Below are positions 1-9,955 of a stretch of DNA of 64,000 nt, piece after piece. Position numbers and translations under genes: made by a program. Source of the stretch: Adiantum capillus-veneris (Eukaryota > Streptophyta > Polypodiopsida > Polypodiales > Pteridaceae). Under the pieces are notes generated by a model that worked only from the letters and a program-made list of their open reading frames with translations, was not told the DNA's origin and searched no databases. Positions within the stretch are counted from its first letter, which is position 1. Every line of letters begins with the position of its first letter. The stretch lies in contig CM043958.1 of NCBI GenBank assembly GCA_014529385.2, positions 121,802,817-121,866,816 of the forward strand. The letters are read 5' to 3'.

Positions 1-1041
1 CCCAGTGTCTCAAGGATTCCATAACTTTTTTCAAAATTGAATTTGGACTCATTTTGACCATTCTAAACTGCATTTCACTATTTTGGCCATAACTTTCACA
101 AACGGTATCGGATCGGAAAAGTTTTTATATCAAAACGTAGCGAGCAACTCTACAGATCTTAGAGAAAAACTTGAACTAAATGCATGCCAATGGCAACCAT
201 TTAGTTCAATTTTGAAAAAAACATCGTTTAAGGCCTCAAAATGCATCCGGAAGTCAGGAGTGTCTAAAATCGACAATTCAAAAGAATTGTGAGAAAACGG
301 TCATGGTTTTGAAGACTGCTAAGTTAGCAAATTGAAATCATCTTTTGGGAAAACCATTGGTTACCTGCGGAAAGGTGTAAAAGTTAACTACGGCCTAGTG
401 TACGTCCATACACAAATCTGGTAGCAGTAAGACCATACACAAGGACTCTTGATTTTGCAACAACAGTCTCAAGTTTTGGAGAACTTTAACACAATATTTT
501 TGCTAGCAAATCACTGCGACTTGTGCATAATTCTCTTGTGCTAGCTTAAGTTTAGTTCAGCTAAAAGCGAACTTGAAAGTCACTTCCGAGCTCAAGGAAC
601 AAGTGTGGCCGTCAAAGGTACATCAAGAATTTTTGCATTCATTGTGTTTGCCAGCTAAATAGAATTTTGTAGATTGTGTGCTAAAGTGAACACAGGTTAG
701 TGCGACTCAAGAATCGCTACAAAGGGAGCAGTCGTTGCAGTATAGTAGTAAGTTGCATAACTTATCACAGTGCTTCCACTAGATCGAGGCCTGCTAAAAA
801 GCTCTAGGAAAAGCAAACAGCCAGACAAGACAGTATCAACCCTGGCAAGCAAGGGAGCTAAGAAGTTCAAGTTCAAGCAAAGCCCAGTTCAGAAAACTCA
901 GAGATTAAGACATCCACAAAAGCTGAAGGACCTCAAGCAAAAAAAAACCGACACAAGGGTGCTAATAATTTTTATTAGCATTGAGGCAAGCAATTAGAGC
1001 TATCACTAAACAGGTACAACAAGAAGGTCAAGACGAAAGCA
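1..1041 (+). other. Non-coding leader of element G
   Basis: No convincing gene is visible here. The stretch is AT-rich and reads like the untranslated leader ahead of the gag-like gene at 1042. A lysine-rich 75-codon open frame at 770-997 exists, but it opens on GTG rather than ATG and has no recognisable domain, so I do not call it. No LTR end or primer-binding site could be placed, so the element's 5' end is probably outside the window. Confidence 0.45.
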
Positions 1042-2445
1042 ATGGCGTCTCAAAGGGATCAGACCAGCCGAGACAAAGCTTCAAGTACATCCACAGAAAT
1101 TACAAGAGAGCAAATTTGGATCTATCTGATTGGATACTACAAAGGACTACCATGCTATGAGGATGACAATCGGAATTTGTACATCAAGGCAAAGAAAGAT
1201 ACAGAGGAAACTCGGACATCTCAATATGTGGAAGTTGAAACAGCGAAAAATGTACTACACCCACATCCAAATTTCATGGAAGACTGTATGGGATCAATTT
1301 ACATGAGGCACGGAAAATACATCGACAATGAGATAGAAATGTTGTACAAGGATCAACTTACAGAACTCTACGCATATCCTCCAAGTATTTTTCTGTACAA
1401 AGCACAAGATGGAAAACGGAAAATTGGTACCCTCTATGGAGACGAAGACGGTCGATACTACAGGGCTGTCACAAGTCATGAAGTTCGTGTAGAAAATAAT
1501 CATTATTTTGCAACAGAAGCGTTTGGCTCAAGAGGAGAAGACTACATGTCTAAAGGTGGTAATGTATACCATCTCGCCATGGGTTTACCTCTAACTACGC
1601 ACCTTGAAGAATTGACACCTATAGCTGTCACTACACAAATGAGTGACACACCACATGACACACAACAAGGCACAACACAAGACACCACATGGAAAGACAC
1701 GGCACAAGTCTCGTGCACCACACTAGCACAAGACAAAGCACAAACACACCAAATTGCACAAACATGGAATACGCCGGAAGTATCACCTATGAAGATAGCA
1801 CAACTTCAAAAAAAACAAGCCCGGTATCAAGATCTACTTAACAGAGCACAACAAGTCATATCATCAGGCATTGAACAGATGCCAACGTCAAATATGAAAC
1901 CCTCTCAGATGGGGGGAGTTCAAAAACAACAAAAATACCCTATATCTTCAAGAATGGGATTCAGAAGTCCAGGTTTACAAGAAGCAGTGTCCTTTTCAGG
2001 AGCCCAAGTGGAATGTCAAGAAGCATTGGAAGATGCCGAGCCAGAGGAGAGACCACTGGAAATTCACAATGCCCAATGTAGAAGGTCAGGTCAAGATGTC
2101 ATTGTGGTTGACAAATACGATAGGCACTATGAAATAGCTTATGTGAAAAATATGGATGAGTTTAGCAATTGTGGGCAACCTGTAAGTCACATACTTGGAC
2201 CCCATCCAAAAGCACCATCAAGGGAAACGGAAAACAAAGATTCGGTTCAATCTTCACCCTCGGTGCAGAACTCGCCAAAATCAACTCAGAAACATAGCCC
2301 TAAGGCTATGCAGAAGCCCCACGTCAAAGACCATATACTGATGGAAGAATTAGCATTACAACTGCTAGAAAGCATGGATAGTGATTTGATCTTGTATGCA
2401 AGCAATAATGAAAGCTATTTTCAGCTTCTCAAGGACAAGACCTAA
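1042..2445 (+). CDS. Gag-like protein of element G, N-terminal part
   Basis: This 467-codon frame opens on ATG. It is not a standard capsid (retrotrans_gag) protein. It contains repeats built around the pattern Y-x-D-x-x-[GDN]-R-x-Y, seen as CYEDDNRNLY (about residue 37), LYGDEDGRYY (about 130) and VVDKYDRHY (about 355), joined by glutamine- and threonine-rich low-complexity linkers. A similar hairpin pattern opens the gag of element A at 27.7 kb, which is the main reason for calling this retroelement gag-like. The frame ends at a TAA inside an 80-bp-offset tandem duplication and probably once continued into the zinc-knuckle segment at 2476. Function is inferred as nucleic-acid packaging. Other readings, such as an accessory ORF of a Ty3 element, are possible. 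Confidence 0.5.
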   Translation: MASQRDQTSRDKASSTSTEITREQIWIYLIGYYKGLPCYEDDNRNLYIKAKKDTEETRTSQYVEVETAKNVLHPHPNFMEDCMGSIYMRHGKYIDNEIEMLYKDQLTELYAYPPSIFLYKAQDGKRKIGTLYGDEDGRYYRAVTSHEVRVENNHYFATEAFGSRGEDYMSKGGNVYHLAMGLPLTTHLEELTPIAVTTQMSDTPHDTQQGTTQDTTWKDTAQVSCTTLAQDKAQTHQIAQTWNTPEVSPMKIAQLQKKQARYQDLLNRAQQVISSGIEQMPTSNMKPSQMGGVQKQQKYPISSRMGFRSPGLQEAVSFSGAQVECQEALEDAEPEERPLEIHNAQCRRSGQDVIVVDKYDRHYEIAYVKNMDEFSNCGQPVSHILGPHPKAPSRETENKDSVQSSPSVQNSPKSTQKHSPKAMQKPHVKDHILMEELALQLLESMDSDLILYASNNESYFQLLKDKT

Positions 2446-2514
2446 GTGAAAGCATGGATAGTGATTTGATCTTGTATGCAAGCAATAATGAAAGCTATTT
2501 TCAGTTTCTCAAGG
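2368..2514. repeat. Tandem duplication, ~67 bp, offset 80 bp
   Basis: The sequence beginning GAAAGCATGGATAGTG at 2368 is repeated at 2448 with one mismatch over about 67 bases. The 80-base offset is not a multiple of three, so the duplication shifts the reading frame, and a TAA falls between the copies. This is the likely break in the gag-like gene. Confidence 0.85.
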
Positions 2515-2898
2515 CCAGTGGATACACCTAAGTCAGTCGTAATCTATAGGTTCATGCATGCAAAGAAGAGGTCATATCTGTATCTAGATACCACAGGAAA
2601 CCATTATCAGCAGTATTATGGAGAGCTGCCCCGTCCAAAGGGTGCACATGTTGAGATAACAACATATTGCGACCAATGTGCCATTGGTCATTTAGTGAAG
2701 GACTGCCCAGCAAAGCTCTACATGGAAAAGAAGAAGCAACAAGCCAAAAGAAAAGTTCAGACAGTGACAACAAGGGAACGGAAGAAAGAATCCCCAACAA
2801 GATCTCCAGAAAAGAAGCAGATCTTGTCTCGCAGAGCACAAAAGATAGGCTCAAGACACATTTGCTTGAAGTCAAGGGTGTCAACGACATTATCATAG
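2476..2898 (+). pseudogene. Gag-like protein of element G, zinc-knuckle segment
   Basis: This is the continuation of the frame at 1042, in the same register after the duplication. It holds a fourth hairpin repeat (LYLDTTGNHY, about residue 39) and then a CX2CX3HX4C knuckle, CDQCAIGHLVKDC (about residues 66-78), followed by a lysine/arginine-rich tail. The knuckle spacing is one residue shorter in the middle than the classic CX2CX4HX4C, and both knuckles of element A gag share this variant. That links G to the A family. Nucleic-acid binding is inferred. The frame overlaps the next open frame (2667) by over 200 bases; whether this reflects an indel or a frameshift is not decidable here. Confidence 0.5.
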
Positions 2899-3944
2899 AG
2901 AATCAAGCTTTCAAAAAAGATCAATTGAATCAGCTGATTCAAGATCGTTTAAGGAACCTCAGTGATATCAAGTCAAAGCATCCACAAGGTGATGAAGATG
3001 AAGCTCGTAGTTCAAGGTTCGAGAGCAAAAGAAGCCAAGATTCTGACAATAGTGAGCCAACACAAGAAGAGGTGGCAAAGGTAACAAAAAATCTTAGTGC
3101 CACATCACAAGTGGAAGACATGCAAATATAATCAATGGATGAAGCTGAAAGTCTACCAAATAAATTCTCTACTGTGGACTCTTCATTGGTGATTGAACAA
3201 ATCAAAGAGTATGAGAAGCTAAAAGAAGATGTAACTGAAGACATAGAATGCACAGGAGAACAGGAAATGACTGAGTCCAAGATTGACTACCAAGGACAAG
3301 CAATACAGGATATGAATGAATATTTTCGAGAAGAGACTCTACAAAAACCCATGGAACAATGGAAACCAAAGGCCACGGTGACCATTGCATCAGAACAAGA
3401 GAGTCAACCTCAACATCCTGCTACACAAGCTTCAAAACATTTCCAAGAAGAAAAGTCACCATTGAATGGCCTTCAAGTGTTAGAAGAAGTAAACACTGGT
3501 AGAGAGCTTCTGAAATCAAGAATCAAGGCGTCACAGTCAGAAACTAGCAATGAACACCAACAAGCAGCTACAGCAGAAGATAGTAAGCACTTGGGACATG
3601 CTACAACCAGTCAAATGACAAAGAAGTTCAACATACAAGAGGATGACAAAGCTTCCAAGGCACAAAAGTCCAAGACAAGTACCAAAAGCAAAGAGGACAT
3701 CAGTTACTTGGTAGCCAACAAGAAGATTAAATTCTCGTTGGATGTGCATGAGAAACTGAAATTCAATTTTACAGCAGAGATAGATTGCACTGCCACGACT
3801 AATGTCATGTCTTATGGGCTGTGGTTACTTCTAGGTAAGCCAGAATTGTATGAAATTCAGGTACAGGTTCCTATATCACATGGAATAGTTGTCACAAGTT
3901 TAGGGATTGCAGAAGCTACCCTTAAACTGGACTTTGGGAGTTGA
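2667..3944 (+). pseudogene. Pol-like N-terminal region of G with degenerate protease-like domain
   Basis: Two in-register open stretches (2667-3131 and 3135-3944) are separated by a single TAA. Most of the protein is charged and helix/coil-like. The last ~80 residues (about 3710-3944) look like a clan AA (retropepsin-type) fold: an IDCTATTNVMS segment sits where active proteases have [ILV]-D-[ST]-G-A-x-x-N. The catalytic D-S/T-G is thus read as D-C-T, so I predict no proteolysis. The domain is cut off at ~3,940, where - strand element B begins, so no RT or integrase of G remains. The domain call rests on motif position only. Confidence 0.4.
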
Positions 3945-5138
3945 CATACTCCGCCATTTCTTCGGTTAAGCCCACACAAAATTGTTGCTTTTGCTCTCCA
4001 AAATCCAACTTTTTGAAGACAGTGGCTTTGAGTTGTAGGTCCCAAAACTTGTCTACATATTTGTGGATGGATTCATAGGGAGAGAACTTTAAGCTTCGCC
4101 ATTCGGTGAGTACTTTGTCTTTGGCATCGGTGGCCAAAAACTGCTTCATGATGGAAGCTCTTAAAGCTTTCCATGTTCACGGAGCTTCACTGTTGGCTAG
4201 TAGGCTAGACCACCATTTCCTGGCGGACTTTTGAAAGTGCATATAGCTACATGGCGTAGCTTAGAGGACTCCGTGAAGCCCTCATCTCCAAACACCGCAT
4301 CAAACTGTTGGATAAAGGCCAAGACCTTGTCCATAGCACCAAAGGTGCCATCGTAGGTAAGGAAAGAGATGCTCTTCCCTCCCTCTTTGAACTTCTTCAG
4401 CTTGGACGACCTCTTCCATGCGGCATAGGATTTCCTATGGCCTCTTCTTTTTGATGGTTCAAAGGTTGCACCATCACTTTCTTCAGAAGGTGAATAATTT
4501 GAAGAAGGTGGAGAAGAGGGTGACCTCTTTCTCGCCTTTTTCTTGTCTTGATCTTCGTCGTCTTCACCATCACTTTCATTAGAGGAAGAGGATGAAGAAG
4601 ATGGAGAAGAGGGTGTCCTCTTCCTCGCCTTTTTCTTCTCTTCCTTTTTATCATCCCTCTTTGAATTATGGTGTGGAGAAGGGTGCAATGGTCTTCTCCG
4701 CTTTGGTGGTGATGGAGAGCATTTAGCCCGCCATCTTCGTGGAGCCATCTCCACCGAGGTGGCGGGAGACTCACTTCTTTCTCGTTCCTTTGGTGGAGGC
4801 TCTTGAGTTCTCCTTTGGGAAGGAGATGCATCATCAAGAAGTAAATTCTTGAGCCCTTTGTATGGATTCTCTTCTTCTTCCCGAATTGGAGAGAGACCTC
4901 TTTTGGAAGTCTCACAAGGAGGCTTCCTAGGTGTTCTCTCGTCATGGTAATGAGCTTGGAGAATCCCATGAGCACGGAGCTGCCGTTGCACTTCACTTTG
5001 GAGAGATGGATTGCCCATGGCTTGTTGAAGCCTAGAAACAAGATAGTTGACAAGCATCGGAGCATCATTAGTAGCTTGCTCATTAGCAAAATCAAAGTTA
5101 TCAACATTAATTTCACTCTCTTTACTATTGTCAGCCAT
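3922..5138 (-). pseudogene. Gag of Ty3 element B, broken
   Basis: The gene opens on ATG at 5138. The first ~230 residues are low-complexity: a serine/arginine/lysine-rich segment contains two copies of a KKKARKR-[TS]-PSSP block followed by acidic serine runs. From about residue 255 a retrotrans_gag capsid domain begins (SFLTYDGTFGAMDKVLAF). A small indel near 4,255 shifts the frame, and a TGA follows near 4,165. The capsid resumes in a second frame (4149-3922) with KFSPYESIHKYVDKFWDL and ends at the junction with element G. No zinc knuckle or pol follows, so B is truncated on its 3' side. Capsid assembly is the family role; this copy is dead. Confidence 0.8.
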
Positions 5139-5376
5139 TCTAACAACTTTTAGGTGTAAAATTTTTAGGTGTACTTTGGCACTTCAAGCCCTAGTTGCTA
5201 CTCCTCTTTACCCCTTTAGAAAAAGCACTCAAGCTACTGTACCCGTGGCTCGAATACCATTAATTCCAAGGAATAGAAGAGAGGGTCGTCCAACACCAAA
5301 ATAGCCCCGGCTCCTGTCAAGATTCTAATAGCTCAATAGTGGTTAAGCCATAGGCAAGCCCCGTAGGACTCCACTA
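5139..5376 (-). other. Leader of element B, gag-proximal part
   Basis: Untranslated sequence between gag and the inserted inverted-repeat unit. A GGTATTCGAGCC-like stretch on the - strand near 5,250 resembles a Met-type primer site, but it lies inside the leader and the better site is at 6741. No gene seen. Confidence 0.4.
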
Positions 5377-6578
5377 TTAACACTAGGTTGGTAACCTAAC
5401 AGGACATAAAAGTGTCCTTTCAGGGTTTTGAAAAAAACCTCCAAAACCATAGTAGATCCACTCATTTTGTAAAATCCTTTCATGAGGTTATAGTTCAAGG
5501 CCTACTACACATGGAAAAAATAAGAAACTTGTAAAATTTCTCACCTTTTGGTCACACCAAGCCTCCAAAGTTGATGGACCAGTACATTTTCATCAAAACA
5601 GTCATTTCTTATGTTTTGTTGCATAAAAATAAGATTAGGGATTTTTGTAGGACTTGAGATAAATTCCCTGGTTAACTTCAATGGGTTGGTAATCTGAACA
5701 TATGATTGCTTCTCACTAACTATTTTTTGTTTTGCCAAAAGAAATAGGTACAAAAATGTTGAATTTTTACCATTTTGCAAACCTATCATCAAAGTTTCTA
5801 TAGACACGCTCAATACAAATAATATGTGCATGTTTTCTTAGTTCCCTGTTTTCCTTTAGGTTCATAAGGAGCCATGGAGCATGTCAAAATAATAATACAT
5901 CTCTTTTCAAGGGGAATCTTGGGGACAAAGATGAAGTGCTAAATACAGCAAACATGAAGAAACTGGGTTCAACATTATGAGTTGTAGAGTCCCATAGAAA
6001 TTATTCAATATCTAGCCAAATTTGATCCTTATGACTAGATATGGTTACTACCTACAAAATGCATATAGTTGTCACAAGAAAAAAAATCAACCATTGTCGT
6101 GTACTATGCAAAATAGGGTATTAGGTGCCCCAAAACTCAAGGAATATTAGTTTTATGTTAGAATATGCAGCATAGAAAATCAAAAGTGCATTTGGATATC
6201 ATAAAAGCCACCAAAAAATCATAGAAGAGCCAAAATTGGCTAAAAAACAGGATTTGACAATTTTTGTAATTTTCTCATAACTTACAACTTTAACATTTAT
6301 TTCTCCCTAGAAGCATCAAGACATGTTGAGGACTACTAAAGATAGTTCTCTAGCATTATTGACCTCACAAACATGAATTCTAGAGTGGTATAGTTGCAAA
6401 AAGTTGAAAAAAGCCAAAAACAGGACCCGTTTTTTCACACAGTTTAGGTTCTGAAATGTTGTGCAAGGACAAGGTTAAAGATGGAATTGATATTTCAAAA
6501 AAATGTCAAGTTTTTTTCAGCTCATGAGACAACTTTCTAGATAGATATTAAAGTGTCCCATTACCAACCTAGTGTTAA
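5377..6578. mobile_element. 1.2-kb insertion bounded by 18-bp inverted repeats
   Basis: TTAACACTAGGTTGGTAA at 5377-5394 is matched exactly by its reverse complement at 6561-6578. Just inside, both ends carry a GGACA-containing segment. Removing the unit would leave an ordinary ~400-bp leader between the primer site of B (6741) and its gag start (5138), which supports insertion. If the outermost TA is counted as target, the flanks read TA...TA, as for Tc1/mariner-like insertions, but that is ambiguous because TTAA belongs to the repeat. No transposase frame is present, so this would be a non-autonomous unit. Confidence 0.45.
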
Positions 6579-6740
6579 GACCATAGCTCTCAACGGTGAT
6601 GCCCCGTTAACTGCACGAAGGCAGGCGCACTGCAAGGCTGAAAAATCCCTATTCTACTTACTCATAGGAAATTAATAGTACCAACCATTTATAGCTAGCT
6701 TGAGGACCTCCCTTCTTGAGCAAGAAAAGAGAAACCTTGT

Positions 6741-6752
6741 GCTCTGATACCA
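6741..6752 (-). other. Primer-binding site of element B (initiator tRNA-Met type)
   Basis: On the - strand this reads TGGTATCAGAGC, the standard plant site complementary to the 3' end of initiator tRNA-Met. It sits one base inside an LTR edge (TGTAACA at 6754 on +), in the right orientation for the - strand gag at 5138. Confidence 0.85.
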
Positions 6753-6753
6753 A

Positions 6754-8299
6754 TGTAACATTTAATGGCCTAAAAACTTGTGTGTAGCGGAAATTAGCAT
6801 GAACATAGTGGGCATTTCATTAGAATAGATTCCTAATGAGAAGTACAAGAGTGCTTGGGTGGAGAGAGCAACAAAAAGCATAACACCTAGTTAGATAGCA
6901 TGAACAATACTTTCAAAAGAGAGAAAAATTAAGCTATTGACAACAGTTGAGGACCGGATTTGCATGGAGCCGGTCCCCCCTCCAAAAGGCTTTGTATTAT
7001 GGTTTCTCCCATCAAGAGAGACATTGTACAATACAATTCTTTGTGTTCCTTCAAGACTAGCTAGTGCAATGAAGATGAAAGCTTCATGCACTAAGCAAAA
7101 CACTTAGCAAACACAACATCAATTATCCCCAGTCTTAGACCCAAGACCTCACACACCTTCAAAGATGGTGAGAGCTAGCAGGGTATGAGAGTAGATCGAG
7201 AGGAAGAAGGAGTATCTTACGAGAAAGATGTACATCTCCTCACATAATCACTCATATTAGCGTAGCTTAGCTTATTAATTACCGTGGTAGAGGAGATGAG
7301 CATGCATTGAAGCTTGGCTCTTGGTTGGATTTGCATCACAAAGCCAAGAGTTGTTGGTGTAGGCCTCCCTTCTCACAAGCTTGGAGTAGGTGGTAAGCTT
7401 TCCATTAAAGCTTGAGAAGGAGAGAGAGTCTTCTTTACTTCACACATGAGATTTTGTGAGTGTGTGTGTGATAATGCCTTGCAAAAATCATCCCCCTCTC
7501 TCTCTTGGGCGACCCCTCTTGCTATTTGCTCTTGCTATTCTCTCATTGGACCTCCCTAGGGCTAGCCAATGACAATTAAGCAGCATAAGTGATAGCCTTT
7601 TGACATGTGTCCCCCTTTCCCCTTTTGTGAGAGCTTTAGGTAATTTAATAATTCAACTAAACTCTCATTGGACCCCTTTGCCTCCTGGGGCCAATAGGAA
7701 TCAGGCAAGCCATTGGGCTGTTGAATGCTCATTGGACCCCTTGGGAGACTGTCCAATAGTCTTCTAGAGGACTTAATTCTCATTGGTTCTTTTATTAAGT
7801 GTTTTTAAATTAATTAAACTAGATTTACTCTAGCCTAATTCTCATTGGTCCACCTCCAAGGCCATCCAATAGGAATCGGGTACACCTTGTGGGCATCTGG
7901 CCTAGGGAGTTGACATGTGTCCCTCATTCCCTTTGTGTAAAGGGAGCTTGTGTGTGTGTGTGTGTCTTTCTCTCTCATCCCCTACATGCAAGGCTCGCCC
8001 CCTCCTAAGTAGGGATTGTAAAGACTTTTTTGTACACACACAAAGCATCCAATTCCCCTATGGTTGACCTTTGGACACAACCTTTGAATTTTGGAACCTT
8101 AGCATTTTGGAAGTCTTAATGGGCTGAACCTTAGGGTCTTTTTAGCCCATTGTTGCACATGGCTCTTTTGCAGATGGCCCCCCCTTTGGATCCCTATTTT
8201 CCCTCCTTTGGATCCCTATTGTGGCTGGTCTGCTAGCTTAACCAATATTCTAGCTTTTTCTCCCCTGGCACTTCCCCATATTAAATGATCAGTTTAACA
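6754..8299 (-). mobile_element. Probable 5' LTR of element B, outer edge uncertain
   Basis: The inner edge at 6754 is well placed by the primer site. The outer edge is a guess: a TTAACA at 8294-8299 would give a TG...CA LTR of about 1.5 kb, but no second LTR or target duplication exists in the window for comparison. The region has no coding capacity and is rich in CATTGG/CCAAT motifs, as expected of a U3 promoter. Two GGATCCCTATT segments near 8,190-8,220 form a short local duplication. Confidence 0.45.
7537..7885 (-). promoter_or_regulatory. Array of CCAAT boxes in the LTR of element B
   Basis: CTCATTGG recurs near 7537, 7660, 7728, 7780 and 7842; on the - strand each is CCAATGAG. Between them are opposite-orientation CCAATGA/CCAATAG copies near 7565, 7690, 7753 and 7867. 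About nine CCAAT cores in 350 bp is far above chance. CCAAT is the NF-Y recognition core; promoter function here is inferred from position within the LTR. Confidence 0.55.
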
Positions 8300-8320
8300 T
8301 GAGAAAATCATTTAGGAGAA

Positions 8321-8890
8321 TTAGATCTTGATTATTATGACATATTGCTTCTTGCATATTTCAAACCTTGTCTTGAGTCTCCTAGTAGCACTGCGGCATT
8401 TCATCAATGCAAGCCTGTTCGAACTCCTCAGCTCTTGCACTTTCCTGTCTTGAACGTCGTTTACCGAGATTATAATATGTTGGATGTCCATTACAAAAAA
8501 ATGTCCCACATCGTTGGGGGTGTAGTTATGTAATTGAAGTTCCTGTAGAAGCATGATAATAAGAAACTAAGTAAAGATAATGCTTCTTTTAATACACACA
8601 TTGCACCAAACAAACAATGAAACAACACAATTACTTACGTTTGGTACATCCAAAATTTGATTTAGGAGCAACAAGGCATTCAAACACGTTCGCCAGCCAC
8701 AGCTATAGTCATCAACCTGCGTGGGCACAGTGACCCGTTCGTGCCGGATGGTAGTCCCTAGATCATGTTCTAACAAAATATGTTCTACACAGCATACAAA
8801 TTTTTTTGTGTCTCTACATACATAACCACTTGAGTCAGTAACACATTGCAAAGAGATACTACTTCCAAATGTATCTAGATGTGCCTTACA
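8321..8890 (-). pseudogene. Ulp1-like (C48) cysteine protease, C-terminal exons
   Basis: Family role: SUMO/ubiquitin-like-type proteases using a His-Asp-Gln-Cys set; relatives are also carried by several plant DNA transposons. Visible here: HLDTFG (about 8,880; probable Asp region), then VPTQVDDYSCGWRTCLNAL with the Gln and the Cys of the Q-x-D-x-x-S-C-G motif (Cys codon near 8,700). An intron with a GTAAGT donor and CAG acceptor (8543-8638, 96 bp) joins in phase to a second exon ending at 8321 (HNYTPNDVGHFFVMDI...). The His region and start are not found upstream, where stops appear, so the gene is partial. The neighbouring repeats and H3-like gene suggest one older locus or transposon. A host Ulp1 paralogue is less likely given the decay around it. 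Confidence 0.7.
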
Positions 8891-9294
8891 TTTTTACACG
8901 CCTTTGAAACAACTTTCTTTGCCCGGAGTTTGCATAGTAAAAAATCTTATCTTCAAGGTCAAGTAACAACAAACTCCAATGATCACTACACCGTAACAAA
9001 CAAGGATAGGAGAAAGAAGATCATAAATCCAACATGGTTTTTACAAGGCAAGAAGAAACTCACGATTAATTGTATGCAGTGACTAGAAAATACGCTAGAT
9101 CAAAATTGACTTTGTTAAACCAGCCCAACAGAGCCAAAAAGTCAACCTCGTTGTTCTGAAGCATAGGCAAGATCAGCGGATCTATTACGTATATTTTTTT
9201 CTAAACATCAGCAGCGGGCAGAAGCGAGATAGCGTGCCTAACATGAATCAATTGCAAAGATTAGACTTTTCAGCGGGCTGTCAATGCCACAAAC
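8891..9294. other. Non-coding stretch between protease fragment and tandem repeat
   Basis: No gene, RNA or repeat unit was recognised apart from weak upstream remnants of the Ulp1-like gene on the - strand. Upstream exons carrying the catalytic His could lie here but are not identifiable by eye. Confidence 0.4.
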
Positions 9295-9800
9295 ACATGG
9301 GTCAATACCGAGCGACTGGGGCACCTATCAAATTCCATAAGCCACTGACTCGCTTGGTATTGACCCTTGCCTTAACGATAGTGAGCCATCTAATGAACCA
9401 AGCTTGACTCATAAAGAGCTTGAGACGTACCACATAGCAATGTTGATGAGATTGTTGCAAAGACATGGGTCAATATCGAGCGAGTTGTGTACCTATCGAA
9501 TTCCATAAACCACTGACTTGCTTGGTATTGACCCATGTCTTAGCAGTAGTGAGCCATTTAATGAACCAAGTGTGACTTATAAAGAAAATCTTGAGACGTA
9601 ACACATAGCAATGTTGATGACTGCCGCAAAGACACGGGTCAATACCGAGCAAGTGGTCTAACTATCCAATTCCATAAGCCACTGACTTGCTTGGTATTGA
9701 CCCATGTATTAGTGGAAGTGAGCCATTTAATGAACCAAGCGTGACTTATAAAGAGCTTGAGAAATACCACATATCAATGTTGACGACCACATCCGTTGCG
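9295..9800. repeat. Three-copy ~169-bp tandem repeat, each unit with a hairpin
   Basis: Units start near 9295, 9463 and 9632 (periods 168 and 169). Each contains an inverted pair: arms at 9299-9315/9350-9366, 9461-9484/9527-9550 and 9631-9653/9686-9707. The middle pair is 24 bp long with three mismatches. Arm consensus is GGGTCAATACCGAGCGAG against CTCGCTTGGTATTGACCC, separated by about 32-43 bp. Conserved AATTCCATAA and GTGAGCCAT blocks lie in the loops and spacers. The same hairpin design recurs singly near the H3-like gene. Confidence 0.9.
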
Positions 9801-9955
9801 TTGGAGTTGGAGAAACTGTGCATGCACAGGAAGTCTTGTTGATCGAGATTGAAAATGCAAGACTCCTCTGACCTTCTAGGCAATAGTATTTGTGCATGCA
9901 AAGGTGCTAAGCTGATCAGAACTTGCAATTCCTCTTTGTTTTCTTTGTTGATTTG

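Noticed and set aside
770-997. Lysine-rich 75-codon frame before the gag-like gene
   Set aside because: No ATG start, no domain and no second copy for comparison.
4197-5138. SR-rich splicing-factor-like protein
   Set aside because: The serine/arginine-rich stretch leads straight into a retrotrans_gag capsid domain, so it is a retroelement gag.
5247-5262. Met-type primer-binding site on - strand near 5,250
   Set aside because: Imperfect match and not next to an LTR edge; the exact 12-base site at 6741-6752 abuts TGTAACA.
9295-9800. CRISPR-like array
   Set aside because: Three long tandem units with internal hairpins and no short repeat/spacer alternation, in a eukaryotic context.
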